Assembly: GCA_009392285.1 (NCBI GenBank)
Contig: VFGU01000012.1
Coordinates: forward strand, 62,001 to 126,000
Origin: SAR202 cluster bacterium
Lineage (GTDB): Bacteria; Chloroflexota; Dehalococcoidia; Lucifugimonadales; Lucifugimonadaceae
Reading direction: 5' to 3'
DNA length: 64,000 nucleotides
Part shown: piece after piece, positions 23,679 through 33,495 of the stretch
Position numbering within the stretch: position 1 is the first letter of the stretch
Layout: each line of letters starts with the position of its first letter
Translations under genes and position numbers: made by a program
The notes under the pieces: generated by a model
Told to the model about the DNA's origin: nothing
Database searches by the model: none
What the model saw: only the letters and a program-made list of their open reading frames with translations

Positions 23679-25352
23679 TCAGCCTAGCCAAGGTTTTGGA
23701 GGAAATGCATATATGTCAGTGACCACATCAATAACGCAGGGCTGATTTGAGTCAACAGCCTCTTCAATGGCTGATGAAATTTCTTTTGGATTTTCTACTC
23801 TAATGCCTTTTGCACCTAAGCTCTCAGCAACATTTTTAAAATTAGTCTCTTTAAATTTCCAAAGATCTCCATGATTATGAGAAAGTTTTCCTCCATATGC
23901 TTTCTCGTTTACTCCAATCTCTTGATTTAAAGAACTATTGTTATTGACTATTGTTATTGAGTTTAAATTCCATCTTACTGCAGTTTCAATTTCACTAAGG
24001 TGATACCAAAATCCTCCATCGCCTGTAAAACAAAAAACCGGACTATCAGGATTAGCCGCCTTTGCTCCTAGACTTGCAGGGAATCCCCACCCTAATGACC
24101 CTGCAGCCCTAATATATTGATGAGAAGAACTATTAAAATCAACCATTGTTCCACTCCATATGCCCGAATGTCCGGTGTCTGAAACTAGTATAGAATTTTC
24201 AGGGAATAAATTTGATAATTCTTTACATAATTTTTCGGGTCTTATTGGTGAATCTTCAGAAATCATCATCATTTCAACTTCATTTTTTGAATCTTTTTTA
24301 AATTCATCAATTTTACTAATCCAAGCACTTCTATCAGATAAATTAATTTGATCAACCTTGTTGTTTATAAGATTTAAAGTTGCCTTTGCATCTCCAACTG
24401 CTGAAGCCTCTACAGGATAGTGCCTTCCTATTTCTTCTGGGTCTATATCGATTTGAATAACTTTGGATCCGGATCTGGGAACTTGCCAATCGAGAGTGAG
24501 TTGACTATCAGTTTGGCTTCCGATAAATATAACGAGGTCTGAAGAAAGTATAGATTTATTAGCCGAAGTATTTGAATAAAGACCAGGCACCCCAACATTT
24601 AATTTATGATTTCCTGGAAAAACATCTTTTCCATTTAATGAAGTAGCAACAGGGATGGATAATTTTTCAGATAACTCCAAAAGTTCTTTTTGGGCTCCCG
24701 AAGATTTTACACCTCCACCCGCAACTATAATTGGTTTTTTTGATTCTAAAATTTTACTAATCATTTTTTCAATAATTTTATTTTCAGGAGTCAGCCGAAA
24801 TGCAGGAATATTGAAATATTCTTTTTCAACAATAAGGTCTTCTTCAATTTCTCCTAGGTCAATCCCTTCGCCAAGTTGACCAGGTATTTCAATATGAGAA
24901 GGGCCAGGCTTGCCTGTTGTGGAAACTCGAAACGCATGCCTCAGACTTTCTGGTAATTGTTTTGGATCATTGATTCTAACACTTGATTTTGTAACACTTT
25001 TGAACATGGCTAAATCATCAATCTCTTGATAAGTGTTCCTGTTTTTAGAGTCAGTATAAGGACCCCCTGTAATTGCAATTACAGGGGAACATGCCAAGAA
25101 AGGGTCTTTAAGGGCTGCAGCAATATTTGCAGCTCCTACTTTTTGCGCCATGCAAATTCCAGGTTTTTTACTTGCCCTAGCATATCCATCTGCCATGTAC
25201 ACAGCTGATTTTTCGCTGTGAGGCATAATTCTTTTTATATTAGTATTCTTGTCGATTTCAGCTAATGCGTGGGGCAAAATGACTGGTATAAAAAATATGT
25301 GAGAAACTTCATAAGCTTCCATAAAATTAGATACGAATGTTGACCCTTTCAC
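23679..25352 (-). CDS. Thiamine-diphosphate-dependent enzyme, acetolactate-synthase-like
   Basis: 557 residues with the three-domain POX/AHAS layout. The catalytic Glu is Glu47 (MPHSEKSAVYMADGYAR), the middle domain holds PIIVAGGGVKSSG, and the TPP motif is GDGGFWYHLSEIETAVRWNLNSIT in two parts ending NNNSSLNQ. The relatives include acetolactate synthase, benzoylformate and oxalyl-CoA decarboxylases; no small regulatory subunit ilvN is near, so this is a catabolic decarboxylase or lyase rather than AHAS. Start is GTG with AAGGAG 5 bases before. It is divergent from the decarboxylase-like gene at 25412. Confidence 0.85.
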   Translation of the reverse strand: MKGSTFVSNFMEAYEVSHIFFIPVILPHALAEIDKNTNIKRIMPHSEKSAVYMADGYARASKKPGICMAQKVGAANIAAALKDPFLACSPVIAITGGPYTDSKNRNTYQEIDDLAMFKSVTKSSVRINDPKQLPESLRHAFRVSTTGKPGPSHIEIPGQLGEGIDLGEIEEDLIVEKEYFNIPAFRLTPENKIIEKMISKILESKKPIIVAGGGVKSSGAQKELLELSEKLSIPVATSLNGKDVFPGNHKLNVGVPGLYSNTSANKSILSSDLVIFIGSQTDSQLTLDWQVPRSGSKVIQIDIDPEEIGRHYPVEASAVGDAKATLNLINNKVDQINLSDRSAWISKIDEFKKDSKNEVEMMMISEDSPIRPEKLCKELSNLFPENSILVSDTGHSGIWSGTMVDFNSSSHQYIRAAGSLGWGFPASLGAKAANPDSPVFCFTGDGGFWYHLSEIETAVRWNLNSITIVNNNSSLNQEIGVNEKAYGGKLSHNHGDLWKFKETNFKNVAESLGAKGIRVENPKEISSAIEEAVDSNQPCVIDVVTDIYAFPPKPWLG

Positions 25353-25411
25353 ATTTGCTCCTTACTATCTTATTCAAGATAGTCTAAATCAAGTGGATTT
25401 AAATTGTAAGA

Positions 25412-26260
25412 ATGTCGTACAAGTTCGAAAAAGGAAAGATATATAGAATGCCAACTCACTTTGGTCCTAGTCTTGGGCCAAGGCAGGGGCCAGATGGAAG
25501 GAAATTTGAATGCAAAGATAACCCCAAGGTAAAATCTATTTCTGTTAACTTTTTGACAAATCCTGACCAACTCCAATCCTTTTTGCCTCCCAATTTTTCA
25601 CTTTATAATGATCCAGTAGTTACTGTAACTGCTAGTTATATTAAAGAAATAGAATGGTTAGCAGGTCGAGGGTATAACACGTTAGGAGTAAGCTTTCCTG
25701 TTGAATTCAATGGAGAAAAAGATAAGGCAAGAGGAAATTTTTTATTGGTACTTTGGGAGAATCTTACCGACCCCATATTAACTGGCAGGGAAGAATTAGG
25801 ATTTTCAAAAATATATTGTAAATTGCCTGAGCCTAAAGTGTACAAAGATAAAATTTCTTGTACCGCAAGTTGGATGGATTTTAATTTTATGAACTTAGAA
25901 GTTAATAAAATTTCATCCGGAGATCCTCGATCAAACAAGCGGAGTCCAGAGGATGAATACTTAAAAGGGATGCTTCATTATAAATATATTCCAAGGACTG
26001 GAGGCTTCCCGGGTTCATGGGGAGAAAAGGATATATCTTATGCTGTATTAACTCCTGAAGAGACACCAAACAAAGTAACCAAAAGTATTTCGTACGGACA
26101 AGGAGAAGTTAACTTTATTAAAGCAAGATGGGAAGATATGCCAACCCAGTATACTATCGTCAATGCTTTCGCAGATCTAGAAAAAATAAAATATCTTGAT
26201 GCAACTATCACAGAAACTGTCGGCATGAAAGATATAAGTGACCAGAGAGTTTTATTATAA
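25412..26260 (+). CDS. Acetoacetate decarboxylase-like protein
   Basis: 282-residue member of the ADC fold family. The Schiff-base Lys appears to be Lys133 in GREELGFSKIYC, matching the family ExxGxPK pattern, with Glu127/Glu128 close by. It begins with a long N-terminal stretch (to about residue 40) before the ADC core. It may decarboxylate a beta-keto acid or act as a related aldolase/dehydratase. It starts the + strand trio ADC-SDR-acetoacetyl-CoA synthetase, with 2-base spacing to the SDR, so a keto-acid pathway is likely. Confidence 0.77.
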   Translation: MSYKFEKGKIYRMPTHFGPSLGPRQGPDGRKFECKDNPKVKSISVNFLTNPDQLQSFLPPNFSLYNDPVVTVTASYIKEIEWLAGRGYNTLGVSFPVEFNGEKDKARGNFLLVLWENLTDPILTGREELGFSKIYCKLPEPKVYKDKISCTASWMDFNFMNLEVNKISSGDPRSNKRSPEDEYLKGMLHYKYIPRTGGFPGSWGEKDISYAVLTPEETPNKVTKSISYGQGEVNFIKARWEDMPTQYTIVNAFADLEKIKYLDATITETVGMKDISDQRVLL

Positions 26261-26262
26261 AG

Positions 26263-27090
26263 ATGTACAACTTGAGCGGTAAGGTTGCAATAATAACTGG
26301 ATCTGGAGGAAAGAACGGAATAGGTAGATCAGTTGCAAACCGATTATCCAAGGAAGGCGCTAAAATAGTAGTTACCGATATAGTTGAAAATCCTTACCCA
26401 GAAGATGGTTGGAATGGACTAAAATCAGTAACAGAGGAAATAGAAACAAACGGTGGAGAGGCACTTCACATTTTGTCTGATGTCACAGACTCTTCTAGTA
26501 TCAATAAATTAATTGAAAAAGTTATAAAGAAATTTAACAGGGTTGATATTTTAGTTAATAATGCAGGTGCCCCTGCTAATAAGGACAGAGTTCCAATTGT
26601 CGACTTAAGCGAAGATGAATGGGATAGAGTATTAGGTATTAATTTAAAAGGAGTTTTTCTATTTTCAAAAGCTTTTTCTAAGCAACTTATTTTACAAAAC
26701 GAAGGTGGAAAAATTATTAATATTTCATCAATAGCAGGAAAAAAGGGTTCTGCCACATTTGGTGCATATAATGCATCAAAAGCTGGAGTTATAAGACTGA
26801 CAGAGTCAATAGCGCTTGATCTAGCAAAATATAGTATTAACGTTAATTCAGTATGCCCTAGCTGGGTAGATACTGAAAGAGTAGATACATATGTAGAACA
26901 TTTATATAAAGATAATTTGTCTCATGAAGAAAAAAGAAAACTTCATTTGTCGAGCATTGAATCTTCGGTTCCTTTAGGGAGGTATGCAAGTCCTGATGAT
27001 GTTGCAAAAGCTGTAGCATTTTTAAGTTCTGAAGAATCTTCTTTTGTAACTGGAGCTTCTTTAAATGTATCTGGTGGAATAATTGCGTAA
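26263..27090 (+). CDS. Short-chain dehydrogenase/reductase
   Basis: 275-residue classical SDR: cofactor loop ITGSGGKNGIGRSV, DIVEN, NNAGAP, catalytic Ser in INISSIAG and YNASKAG, C-terminal GASLNVSGG. NAD preference is suggested by the Asp after strand 2. It overlaps the acetoacetyl-CoA synthetase gene by 8 bases and follows the decarboxylase-like gene by 2, so it is part of one translation-coupled operon. A 3-hydroxyacid or beta-hydroxy-ketone substrate fits the context but is inferred. Confidence 0.87.
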   Translation: MYNLSGKVAIITGSGGKNGIGRSVANRLSKEGAKIVVTDIVENPYPEDGWNGLKSVTEEIETNGGEALHILSDVTDSSSINKLIEKVIKKFNRVDILVNNAGAPANKDRVPIVDLSEDEWDRVLGINLKGVFLFSKAFSKQLILQNEGGKIINISSIAGKKGSATFGAYNASKAGVIRLTESIALDLAKYSINVNSVCPSWVDTERVDTYVEHLYKDNLSHEEKRKLHLSSIESSVPLGRYASPDDVAKAVAFLSSEESSFVTGASLNVSGGIIA

Positions 27091-29011
27091 TCCAATTTGG
27101 CAGCCCTCAAAAGAAAGAGTAAGCAATTCAATAATTTCTGATTTTATAAAATTCTTATCTGATAATTATGGGTATGATTTTGATGGATACCACTCTCTTT
27201 GGAAATGGTCTGTTGATAACACAAATGAATTCTGGTCAATATTCTGGGATTTTTCCCAAATAATTGGCCATAAAGGTAGTAAGATATTTCAAAAAGAAGA
27301 GGACCCTACTAGGTCTAGATTTTTCCCAAATAGTGAAATAAGTTTTGCGGAAAATATTTTAAAAGACAAAGAATTTAGCAATAAAATAATTTTTTGGGCT
27401 GAAGATAAATTTAGGCGAGAAATAAATCTAGACCAGATAATTAATCAAGTTCACTCCATTTCTGATTTTTTTATAGAAAGTGGCATCAAGCCTGGAGACA
27501 GGGTTGTAGGATATTTATCTAATATTCCTGAAGGAATTATTGCAGCATTAGCAGCCTCGAATGTAGGAGCTATATGGTCCAGCTGTTCTCCCGACTTTGG
27601 AGTTGATTCTTCAGTTGATAGATTTATGCAAATATCTCCCAAAATACTTTTTACTAGTGATCAAGTTATTCAAAATGGAGAGTTTGAAGAATTAAATACT
27701 AAGGTAAACGAAATAGTTTCTAGAATTTCAAGCATTCAGAATGTAGTGGTATGTAATTATATTCCCGATAATCCAAAAAATTTAGATAGTTTTAATAATT
27801 CTGTTAAATTCAATGATCTTTTAAAAGAAAATCCTACTCATAATTGGAGTCGATTTAATTTTAATCACCCCTTATATATTTTATTTTCTAGTGGAACGAC
27901 TGGGCCTCCAAAATCAATTATGCATGGATCTGGAGGAACACTTATTCAACATTTTAAAGAGCACAAACTTCACTGTGATATAAAACCTGGAGATAATATT
28001 ATATATAACACTTCCTCAGGCTGGATGATGTGGAACTGGTTATTATCTTGTTTGGGTTCGGGAGCATCAATAGTTCTATTTGATGGCGGAATATTTAGCC
28101 CAAAACCAAAATTTATTTTTGACTTAATCGATCAAGAGGATATTACATTTTGGGGGACAAGTGCTAAATACATCGAAGCATTAGAAAAACTTAAACTAAA
28201 TCCAATAAATACTCATAATTTAAAAAATCTAAAAACTATTTCATCTACAGGCTCTCCTCTTTCTGAAGAGAGTTTTAAATATATATATGAGAAAGTTAAA
28301 AGTGACGTTCATCTCACATCAATCAGTGGAGGCACTGATATAGTAGGATGCTTTGTTCAAGGTAATCCCAACATGCCTGTGTGGCCTGGCGAAATTCAAG
28401 TAAAAGGTCTTGGAATGGATGTTGATGTATTCAATCAAGGTGGAGATTCAGTAAAAGAAACTCAGGGAGAGTTGGTATGTAAAAATAATTTCCCTAGTCA
28501 GCCAGTCGGATTTTGGAATGATAATAACAATAGAAATTATTATGAAAATTATTATGCAAAATATAATAATATTTGGCATCATGGAGATTTTGCATCTGTA
28601 ACAAAAAATTTGGGGATAAAAATTTTTGGCAGATCAGACACGACTTTAAATCCTAGAGGAATAAGGATAGGTACAAGCGAAATATATCGCCAAGTTAATC
28701 AATTTGATGAAGTTGTTGATAGTTTAGCGGTCTCTTATGGAGACGAAAGAATAATACTTTTTGTAAAACTTTCAGGTAAGCAAAAGTTGAATGCAGATCT
28801 AGTAAAAAAATATAAAAACAATATTAAACAAAATACTACTAGCAATCATGTTCCTAAGTTAATAATTCAAGCACCTGATCTTCCTCGAACTAAGAGTGGA
28901 AAATTGAGCGAAATGTCAGTAAAAAGGGTAATGAATAATCAAGAATTGAATAATAGTCAATCACTTGAAAATCCTGAATCAATCGAATTTTTTAAAAATC
29001 TAAATTTATAG
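27083..29011 (+). CDS. Acetoacetyl-CoA synthetase
   Basis: 642-residue adenylate-forming ligase that activates acetoacetate (or a similar beta-keto acid) to its CoA ester. N-terminal IWQPSKERV and FAENIL, P-loop FSSGTTGPPKSIMHG, the IYNTSSGWMMWNW region and the A8 GRSDTTLNPRGIRIG segment are hallmarks of the AacS branch; the catalytic Lys is in TKSGKLSEM near the end. Length matches the family. Operon with a decarboxylase-like and an SDR gene; supports a route from a beta-keto acid into central metabolism. Confidence 0.92.
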   Translation: MRNPIWQPSKERVSNSIISDFIKFLSDNYGYDFDGYHSLWKWSVDNTNEFWSIFWDFSQIIGHKGSKIFQKEEDPTRSRFFPNSEISFAENILKDKEFSNKIIFWAEDKFRREINLDQIINQVHSISDFFIESGIKPGDRVVGYLSNIPEGIIAALAASNVGAIWSSCSPDFGVDSSVDRFMQISPKILFTSDQVIQNGEFEELNTKVNEIVSRISSIQNVVVCNYIPDNPKNLDSFNNSVKFNDLLKENPTHNWSRFNFNHPLYILFSSGTTGPPKSIMHGSGGTLIQHFKEHKLHCDIKPGDNIIYNTSSGWMMWNWLLSCLGSGASIVLFDGGIFSPKPKFIFDLIDQEDITFWGTSAKYIEALEKLKLNPINTHNLKNLKTISSTGSPLSEESFKYIYEKVKSDVHLTSISGGTDIVGCFVQGNPNMPVWPGEIQVKGLGMDVDVFNQGGDSVKETQGELVCKNNFPSQPVGFWNDNNNRNYYENYYAKYNNIWHHGDFASVTKNLGIKIFGRSDTTLNPRGIRIGTSEIYRQVNQFDEVVDSLAVSYGDERIILFVKLSGKQKLNADLVKKYKNNIKQNTTSNHVPKLIIQAPDLPRTKSGKLSEMSVKRVMNNQELNNSQSLENPESIEFFKNLNL

Positions 29012-30211
29012 AGTCCTAATTCTCTTAGCAAATATGAAACATATCAAAGTGAATACTAACAAGACCGCTGAGGATGCAAAAAGAGCTGTGCCTATTCCAT
29101 AAGCGGCTGCCAATGCTGCTATAGGGATTGTGCCCAAAGGCATTAATCCGAAATTCATAGTGTACACTCCATTAACTCTTCCCCTATAATCTGGATCGGC
29201 TTCTTCCATCAGTAAAGCATTATTAAGAGACCTTCTACCGGCGTCACCTATCCCCATGAAAAACATCATAATTGCGACAATTAGGAATAGATTGGACACT
29301 GATGTTATTAAGATAGCAATACCTGATACTAATAGTGAACCAATTAAAGCAATACCTCTTAACCCTTTTCTTAAGCCCGCAAAAATTAAAGAGCCAATTA
29401 AAGAGCCTAATCCAATTATACTAAGCATTAAACCTACTGCACCTGCACCTCTAGAAAATAACTCATCCATAAGTACTGGCATTAGGCTTCTTAATGGCAT
29501 TGTTAGTACGGTTGTGATCATTGCTATTATCAAAAGCCAAGAAAGAATCGAATTGCCTAAAATATATTTAAACCCTTCTTTTATTTGTTTAACTCTAGGC
29601 TCAGAGTTGATTTTTGTTTTATGAGTATCAGGTAAAAGTTGATTAAATAATAATGCAAATAAAAATAGTAAACATATAAATATATAAACTAGACCTGGGC
29701 CGAATAATGAGTACAAAAATCCGCCAACTCCAGGCCCCAAAAAAGTCATCAAAGCCATGCCAGACCCACTAAGGGCAATAGCGTTTACAGTTAACTTTTT
29801 TTCTACTAGGTCAGGAATTAATGATTGTCTAGCAGGCACTAAGAAAGCCCACATAACTCCTTGCAGCACTGAAGCTACAATTAGGTGGTAAATTGTGACA
29901 ACTTCAAGAAAGATTGAAACAGCTACTATAGAAGCCAAGATTACCATTCCAAGTTGACCAAGTTGTATTATTTTTTTCTTATCAAATTGATCTGAAATAG
30001 ATCCTCCAAAAATTGATAGTAATAATATTGGAGGTGCAAAGCCAGACCCAACTATCCCAACCGCCAAAGGAGATTTGGTTAGATCATAGGCTAATTGACT
30101 GCGTGCCACAAACTGCATATTTACTGATGCCATCATAAAAAGAAGACCTATAAAATATATTCTAAAGTTAGGATCCTTGAATGAAGAAAAGGTTGAATTT
30201 ATAAATGACAT
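29006..30211 (-). CDS. MFS transporter, EntS/MFS_3 type
   Basis: 401 residues, about 12 membrane helices, with motif A-like GSISDQFDKKKIIQLGQ and FLVPARQSLIPDLV typical of the enterobactin-exporter-like group. The C-terminal PDYRGRVNGVYTMNFGLMP is the second-half motif. Probable efflux of a small molecule; substrate unknown. It overlaps the convergent acetoacetyl-CoA synthetase end by 6 bases. Confidence 0.87.
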   Translation of the reverse strand: MSFINSTFSSFKDPNFRIYFIGLLFMMASVNMQFVARSQLAYDLTKSPLAVGIVGSGFAPPILLLSIFGGSISDQFDKKKIIQLGQLGMVILASIVAVSIFLEVVTIYHLIVASVLQGVMWAFLVPARQSLIPDLVEKKLTVNAIALSGSGMALMTFLGPGVGGFLYSLFGPGLVYIFICLLFLFALLFNQLLPDTHKTKINSEPRVKQIKEGFKYILGNSILSWLLIIAMITTVLTMPLRSLMPVLMDELFSRGAGAVGLMLSIIGLGSLIGSLIFAGLRKGLRGIALIGSLLVSGIAILITSVSNLFLIVAIMMFFMGIGDAGRRSLNNALLMEEADPDYRGRVNGVYTMNFGLMPLGTIPIAALAAAYGIGTALFASSAVLLVFTLICFIFAKRIRTL

Positions 30212-30259
30212 ATGAATCTATCATATAACAAAATGAGTTTTAGCAAATTTGAGGAGTTA

Positions 30260-30532
30260 CTAATTCCTTTCTTGTTCTAGCAACTCTTTCTTTTTATCTA
30301 CACCACCCAATGCGCTATAACCTCCTAAATTCCCATCTGACCTTATTACTCTATGGCAAGGAACAAGAACAGGATAAGGATTTTTTGCACACGCATTTGC
30401 AACTGCTCTTGCACTATTAGGAGAACCAATTAATATCGCAATTTCTTTGTATGTTCTAGTTTCTCCTGAAGGAATTTTTAATAGTTCTTTCCATACTTTA
30501 ATTTGGAATTTGGTTCCATTTAGTTTATTCAT
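30260..30532 (-). CDS. O6-alkylguanine-DNA alkyltransferase, catalytic-domain only
   Basis: 90 residues covering just the C-terminal DNA-binding and active-site domain: the helix-turn-helix arginine finger in NSARAVANACAKNP and the acceptor Cys59 in VLVPCHRVI with GNLGGYS. The N-terminal domain of full Ogt/Ada is absent. Because the Cys is present it should be a suicide methyltransferase, not a Cys-less ATL. It overlaps the upstream lipoprotein stop by 4 bases (ATGA), so it is translated with it. Confidence 0.88.
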   Translation of the reverse strand: MNKLNGTKFQIKVWKELLKIPSGETRTYKEIAILIGSPNSARAVANACAKNPYPVLVPCHRVIRSDGNLGGYSALGGVDKKKELLEQERN

Positions 30533-31062
30533 TCAGTAATAGCATTAATTAACTTCCAGCAGGTTTCAATCGCCAATCCTTCTTGACCTTCACATAGAAT
30601 TATTACGTTTCCATATATTGCGTAGTTTCCATACTTTGGAAAAATTCCAGTTGCCTGTAACCCTAGACTGCCCTTATCAACTCCTCCCCCAACTTGCCTT
30701 CTATCTTTACTGCCTTCTTGCCAAGTCGCTTCATCTTTTCCTATTAATGCATCATTACCTGAGACTTCAGCAGCTAAGTTTTCTCCCATAGAAACAGCAT
30801 CTTCATGTGACGCATATATACGAATTTCAAAATCATTTGATTCACCTTCATTTTTCCAAAACCCAAACCAAGCACCAGTTGCTCCAGGAAGTTCTGAGAC
30901 ATCATATGTTCTATTTTTTTTATAACCAACGGAAATGAAATCATCTAAGGTAAATATTTGCTCTGAAGGAGTTACAATTTCTAATGATTCAGTACCCTCT
31001 GAAGAGCCACAAGCCAAAATTAGTGCACTCGCCATTATTGATAAAGAAAACATTAATTTCAT
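30529..31062 (-). CDS. Paralogous lipoprotein family, member 5
   Basis: 177 residues with lipobox LILAC. Core: DFISVGYKKNRTYDVSELP, GAWFGFWKN, DFEIRIYASH, YAIYGNVIILCEG and a late Cys (ETCWKL). WFGFWKN places it with member 4. It is the first gene of a two-gene unit with the alkyltransferase. AGGAGTGTAAATA stands before the start. Function unknown; predicted to sit outside the cytoplasmic membrane. Confidence 0.75.
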   Translation of the reverse strand: MKLMFSLSIMASALILACGSSEGTESLEIVTPSEQIFTLDDFISVGYKKNRTYDVSELPGATGAWFGFWKNEGESNDFEIRIYASHEDAVSMGENLAAEVSGNDALIGKDEATWQEGSKDRRQVGGGVDKGSLGLQATGIFPKYGNYAIYGNVIILCEGQEGLAIETCWKLINAITE

Positions 31063-31085
31063 TATTTACACTCCTCTAAAATTTA

Positions 31086-31886
31086 TTAAGAATCTAGATC
31101 TTTTTTATTCCAAAAATATAAAGATAAAAAAATCGTTATACTCATTATTATAGAAAATATGGCCCAATGCCAACTATGTAAACCATTATTCAATGGATCC
31201 CCACCTTTGTAGTAATAAAATAGGGAGGCGTATTTAATTGTTCCTAGTGATTTTAAGAATGGTTCTATTGAGTAAATGATGTAGGAGAGCACGGCAATTG
31301 TTGTTGGAACAGAATATGTATAACTTGATTCATAAGGTAATGCCCCCATTAATATTGAAAGCAATCCGAAAGTAGTTGATATAAGAAATAATTGAAAACA
31401 TGTTGAGGCAATATTTTTTACTGAAATAGTTAAGCCAAATAAATAAGCACTAATTAAAATAGATAGAAATAAAGCAGTGGATATTAATAAGACTTTAATT
31501 ATTAGAGAAGATATTTTCTGAATTAAAAAACTATTTCTAGATATTCCTGCTGATAATACTATATCCAAAGTTCTCTTTTGCTCTTCTTTTTTTGTCGCAT
31601 TATATCCAAAAAAAATTGCAAAACCTATAGTGACTAATGGGGCAAAAATTGTGAACATATCTGTATTTAGTATTCCTTCAACACTAGTTATGTCAATTCC
31701 TCCTGGGCCAGCAATAAATGTAGTTAATTTTTCTGGAAGGTTATCAAAAATAAATTGCACTTCTTTTAGGGGCAACTCAGATACGGCGTACATAATTAAT
31801 AAGCAAACAAGAAGATATGTAATAAATATATATAAAATTGTCAGAAGAGAATCATTGATTGATTTTAAAAAAATATTTTTAAACAT
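31086..31886 (-). CDS. ABC-2-type permease subunit
   Basis: 266 residues with about six membrane helices and a large extracytoplasmic loop between helices 1 and 2 (NLPEKLTTFIAGPGG). The cytoplasmic coupling segment GYNATKKEEQKRTLDIVLSAGISRNSFLIQK is typical of ABC-2 permeases of the NatB/YhaP sort, including the E..GT/D-hinge pattern. No ATPase is adjacent: its nearest neighbours are a lipoprotein and a D-aminoacylase, so the ATPase must be elsewhere. Substrate unknown. Confidence 0.75.
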   Translation of the reverse strand: MFKNIFLKSINDSLLTILYIFITYLLVCLLIMYAVSELPLKEVQFIFDNLPEKLTTFIAGPGGIDITSVEGILNTDMFTIFAPLVTIGFAIFFGYNATKKEEQKRTLDIVLSAGISRNSFLIQKISSLIIKVLLISTALFLSILISAYLFGLTISVKNIASTCFQLFLISTTFGLLSILMGALPYESSYTYSVPTTIAVLSYIIYSIEPFLKSLGTIKYASLFYYYKGGDPLNNGLHSWHWAIFSIIMSITIFLSLYFWNKKDLDS

Positions 31887-31905
31887 AAATTAATTACTAT
31901 TCTTA

Positions 31906-33495
31906 TTATTCCGTCAAAGATCTTATCACTCTGCCGTATCTTCCAGATATTTTTTGGCCGCCTTCAACAGATAATTTCCCATTTACAAATACATATTTCA
32001 TTCCTTCTGAATATTTATGAGGATCTTTGTATGTAGCATTATCTTTAATATCTTCTAGTTTAAAAATATTAATATCTGCAAAATAATCTTTTAGTAGTTT
32101 TCCTCTCCTTTTTAATCCGATCCTTTGTGCGGGCAGAGCAGTCATTCTATATATTGCATCTACAAGGCTTACAATTCTTTTTTCTTTCACAAAACTTTCA
32201 AGATATCTTGAATTAGTAGCATAACTTCTAGGGTGAGGTTTTCCCGAAGATAATGGGCCAGTATCTCTTAATGAATTTCCATCAGAAGCAACACAAATAT
32301 TGCTGTACTTTGCTATTTCATTTACATCTTCTTCTTCCATAGAGTGAAGAACAAAAGAGCCTTCTGATTTTTCATATAATTTCATTACTGCTTCTTCTGG
32401 CGTTGTATTAAATTCTTTTGAGATTTCGACTAAATTTAGACCTTCTAATGAAGATTGGATTGGATAGTCTGCTAATACACAACCTTCTGCTCCGTGGAAA
32501 CGATTAATAAAATTAGTGGTCTCTTTTTTTATATTTTCTCTTATATCTGAATCTTTTAGTCTCTCTAATGTTTTTTCTCTTCCACCTTCTAGGCTCCACC
32601 TTGGGAACATACATCCACTTATTGGAGTGCTTGACCAATAATATGGATATTGATCTCCTGCAACATCAAGACCTTCTTTTCTTGCCCGCTCTATTCCTTC
32701 AATTAATTCAATTCCTCTTCCCCAAAATTTTGGTCCAACAGATTTAACATGACTTATTTGAACCCTACCTTTTGTTCTTCGAGCTATTTCTATTGCTTCT
32801 GCATGAGCAGGGAATAGTCCGCATGCATCATCACTTTCTGACCTAATATGGCTTGAATAAAGAAGATCTTTTTCAGATGAAATTTTTGCAAGTTGCACAA
32901 TTTCTTCAGTGTGAGAATATGATCCTGGTGCATACCAAAGCCCTGTTGAAAAACCCAAAACCCCTTGATCTATAGATTTTCTTATTTCGTCTTGCATTTT
33001 AATTATTTCTTCAGGTGAAGCGTTGCGAGCTTCCATGCCCATTACATGAGCCCTTATGCTCCCATGCCCAACTTGAGCTGCCACATTTATCGCAGGAGTA
33101 TTGCTAGATATCTCATTTAGCCATCCATTAAAATCATTCCATCTTATCTCTAGATCAATGCCTTGCCTGTTCATTCTGTCTTGGAGTTGAGGTTTTGTAT
33201 TTGAAGATAATGGTGCGCAAAAACTCATTCCGCAATTACCCATTAATTCAAAAGTAACCCCTTGAATTAACTTGCTGTCAGCATCTGGATCTATATTGAA
33301 AGATAAGTCACTATGAGTGTGTATGTCTATAAATCCCGGAGTTACTATATGTCCTTTGGCGCTTATAGTCTTGTGCGCAGAAATATTATCTTTTCCTACA
33401 TAACTGATCTTGTCACTGTTGATGCCTATATTCAATAATTTAGGTAATCCATCTCCTGAATATACTTCACCATCTATTATTGCAACATCAAACAA
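31906..33495 (-). CDS. N-acyl-D-amino-acid deacylase (amidohydrolase family)
   Basis: 529 residues of the D-aminoacylase/dihydroorotase amidohydrolase group; cytoplasmic, metal-dependent. Metal ligands are His-x-His in DIHTHSD, Cys/His around GNCGMSFC, His in SSHIRSESD and QISHVKSVG, and Asp in VASDGNSL. The beta-sandwich ends are the N- and C-terminal segments (FDVAIIDGEVYSGDG; YVFVNGKLSVEGG). It would release acids from N-acylated D-amino acids. It is adjacent to an SDR-fold gene with no gap between them. Confidence 0.9.
   Translation of the reverse strand: MFDVAIIDGEVYSGDGLPKLLNIGINSDKISYVGKDNISAHKTISAKGHIVTPGFIDIHTHSDLSFNIDPDADSKLIQGVTFELMGNCGMSFCAPLSSNTKPQLQDRMNRQGIDLEIRWNDFNGWLNEISSNTPAINVAAQVGHGSIRAHVMGMEARNASPEEIIKMQDEIRKSIDQGVLGFSTGLWYAPGSYSHTEEIVQLAKISSEKDLLYSSHIRSESDDACGLFPAHAEAIEIARRTKGRVQISHVKSVGPKFWGRGIELIEGIERARKEGLDVAGDQYPYYWSSTPISGCMFPRWSLEGGREKTLERLKDSDIRENIKKETTNFINRFHGAEGCVLADYPIQSSLEGLNLVEISKEFNTTPEEAVMKLYEKSEGSFVLHSMEEEDVNEIAKYSNICVASDGNSLRDTGPLSSGKPHPRSYATNSRYLESFVKEKRIVSLVDAIYRMTALPAQRIGLKRRGKLLKDYFADINIFKLEDIKDNATYKDPHKYSEGMKYVFVNGKLSVEGGQKISGRYGRVIRSLTE

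Noticed and set aside
23679..25352. Biosynthetic acetolactate synthase (ilvB)
   Set aside because: No ilvN/ilvC neighbour and the operon holds an SDR and efflux-type transporter, so a catabolic TPP enzyme is more likely.
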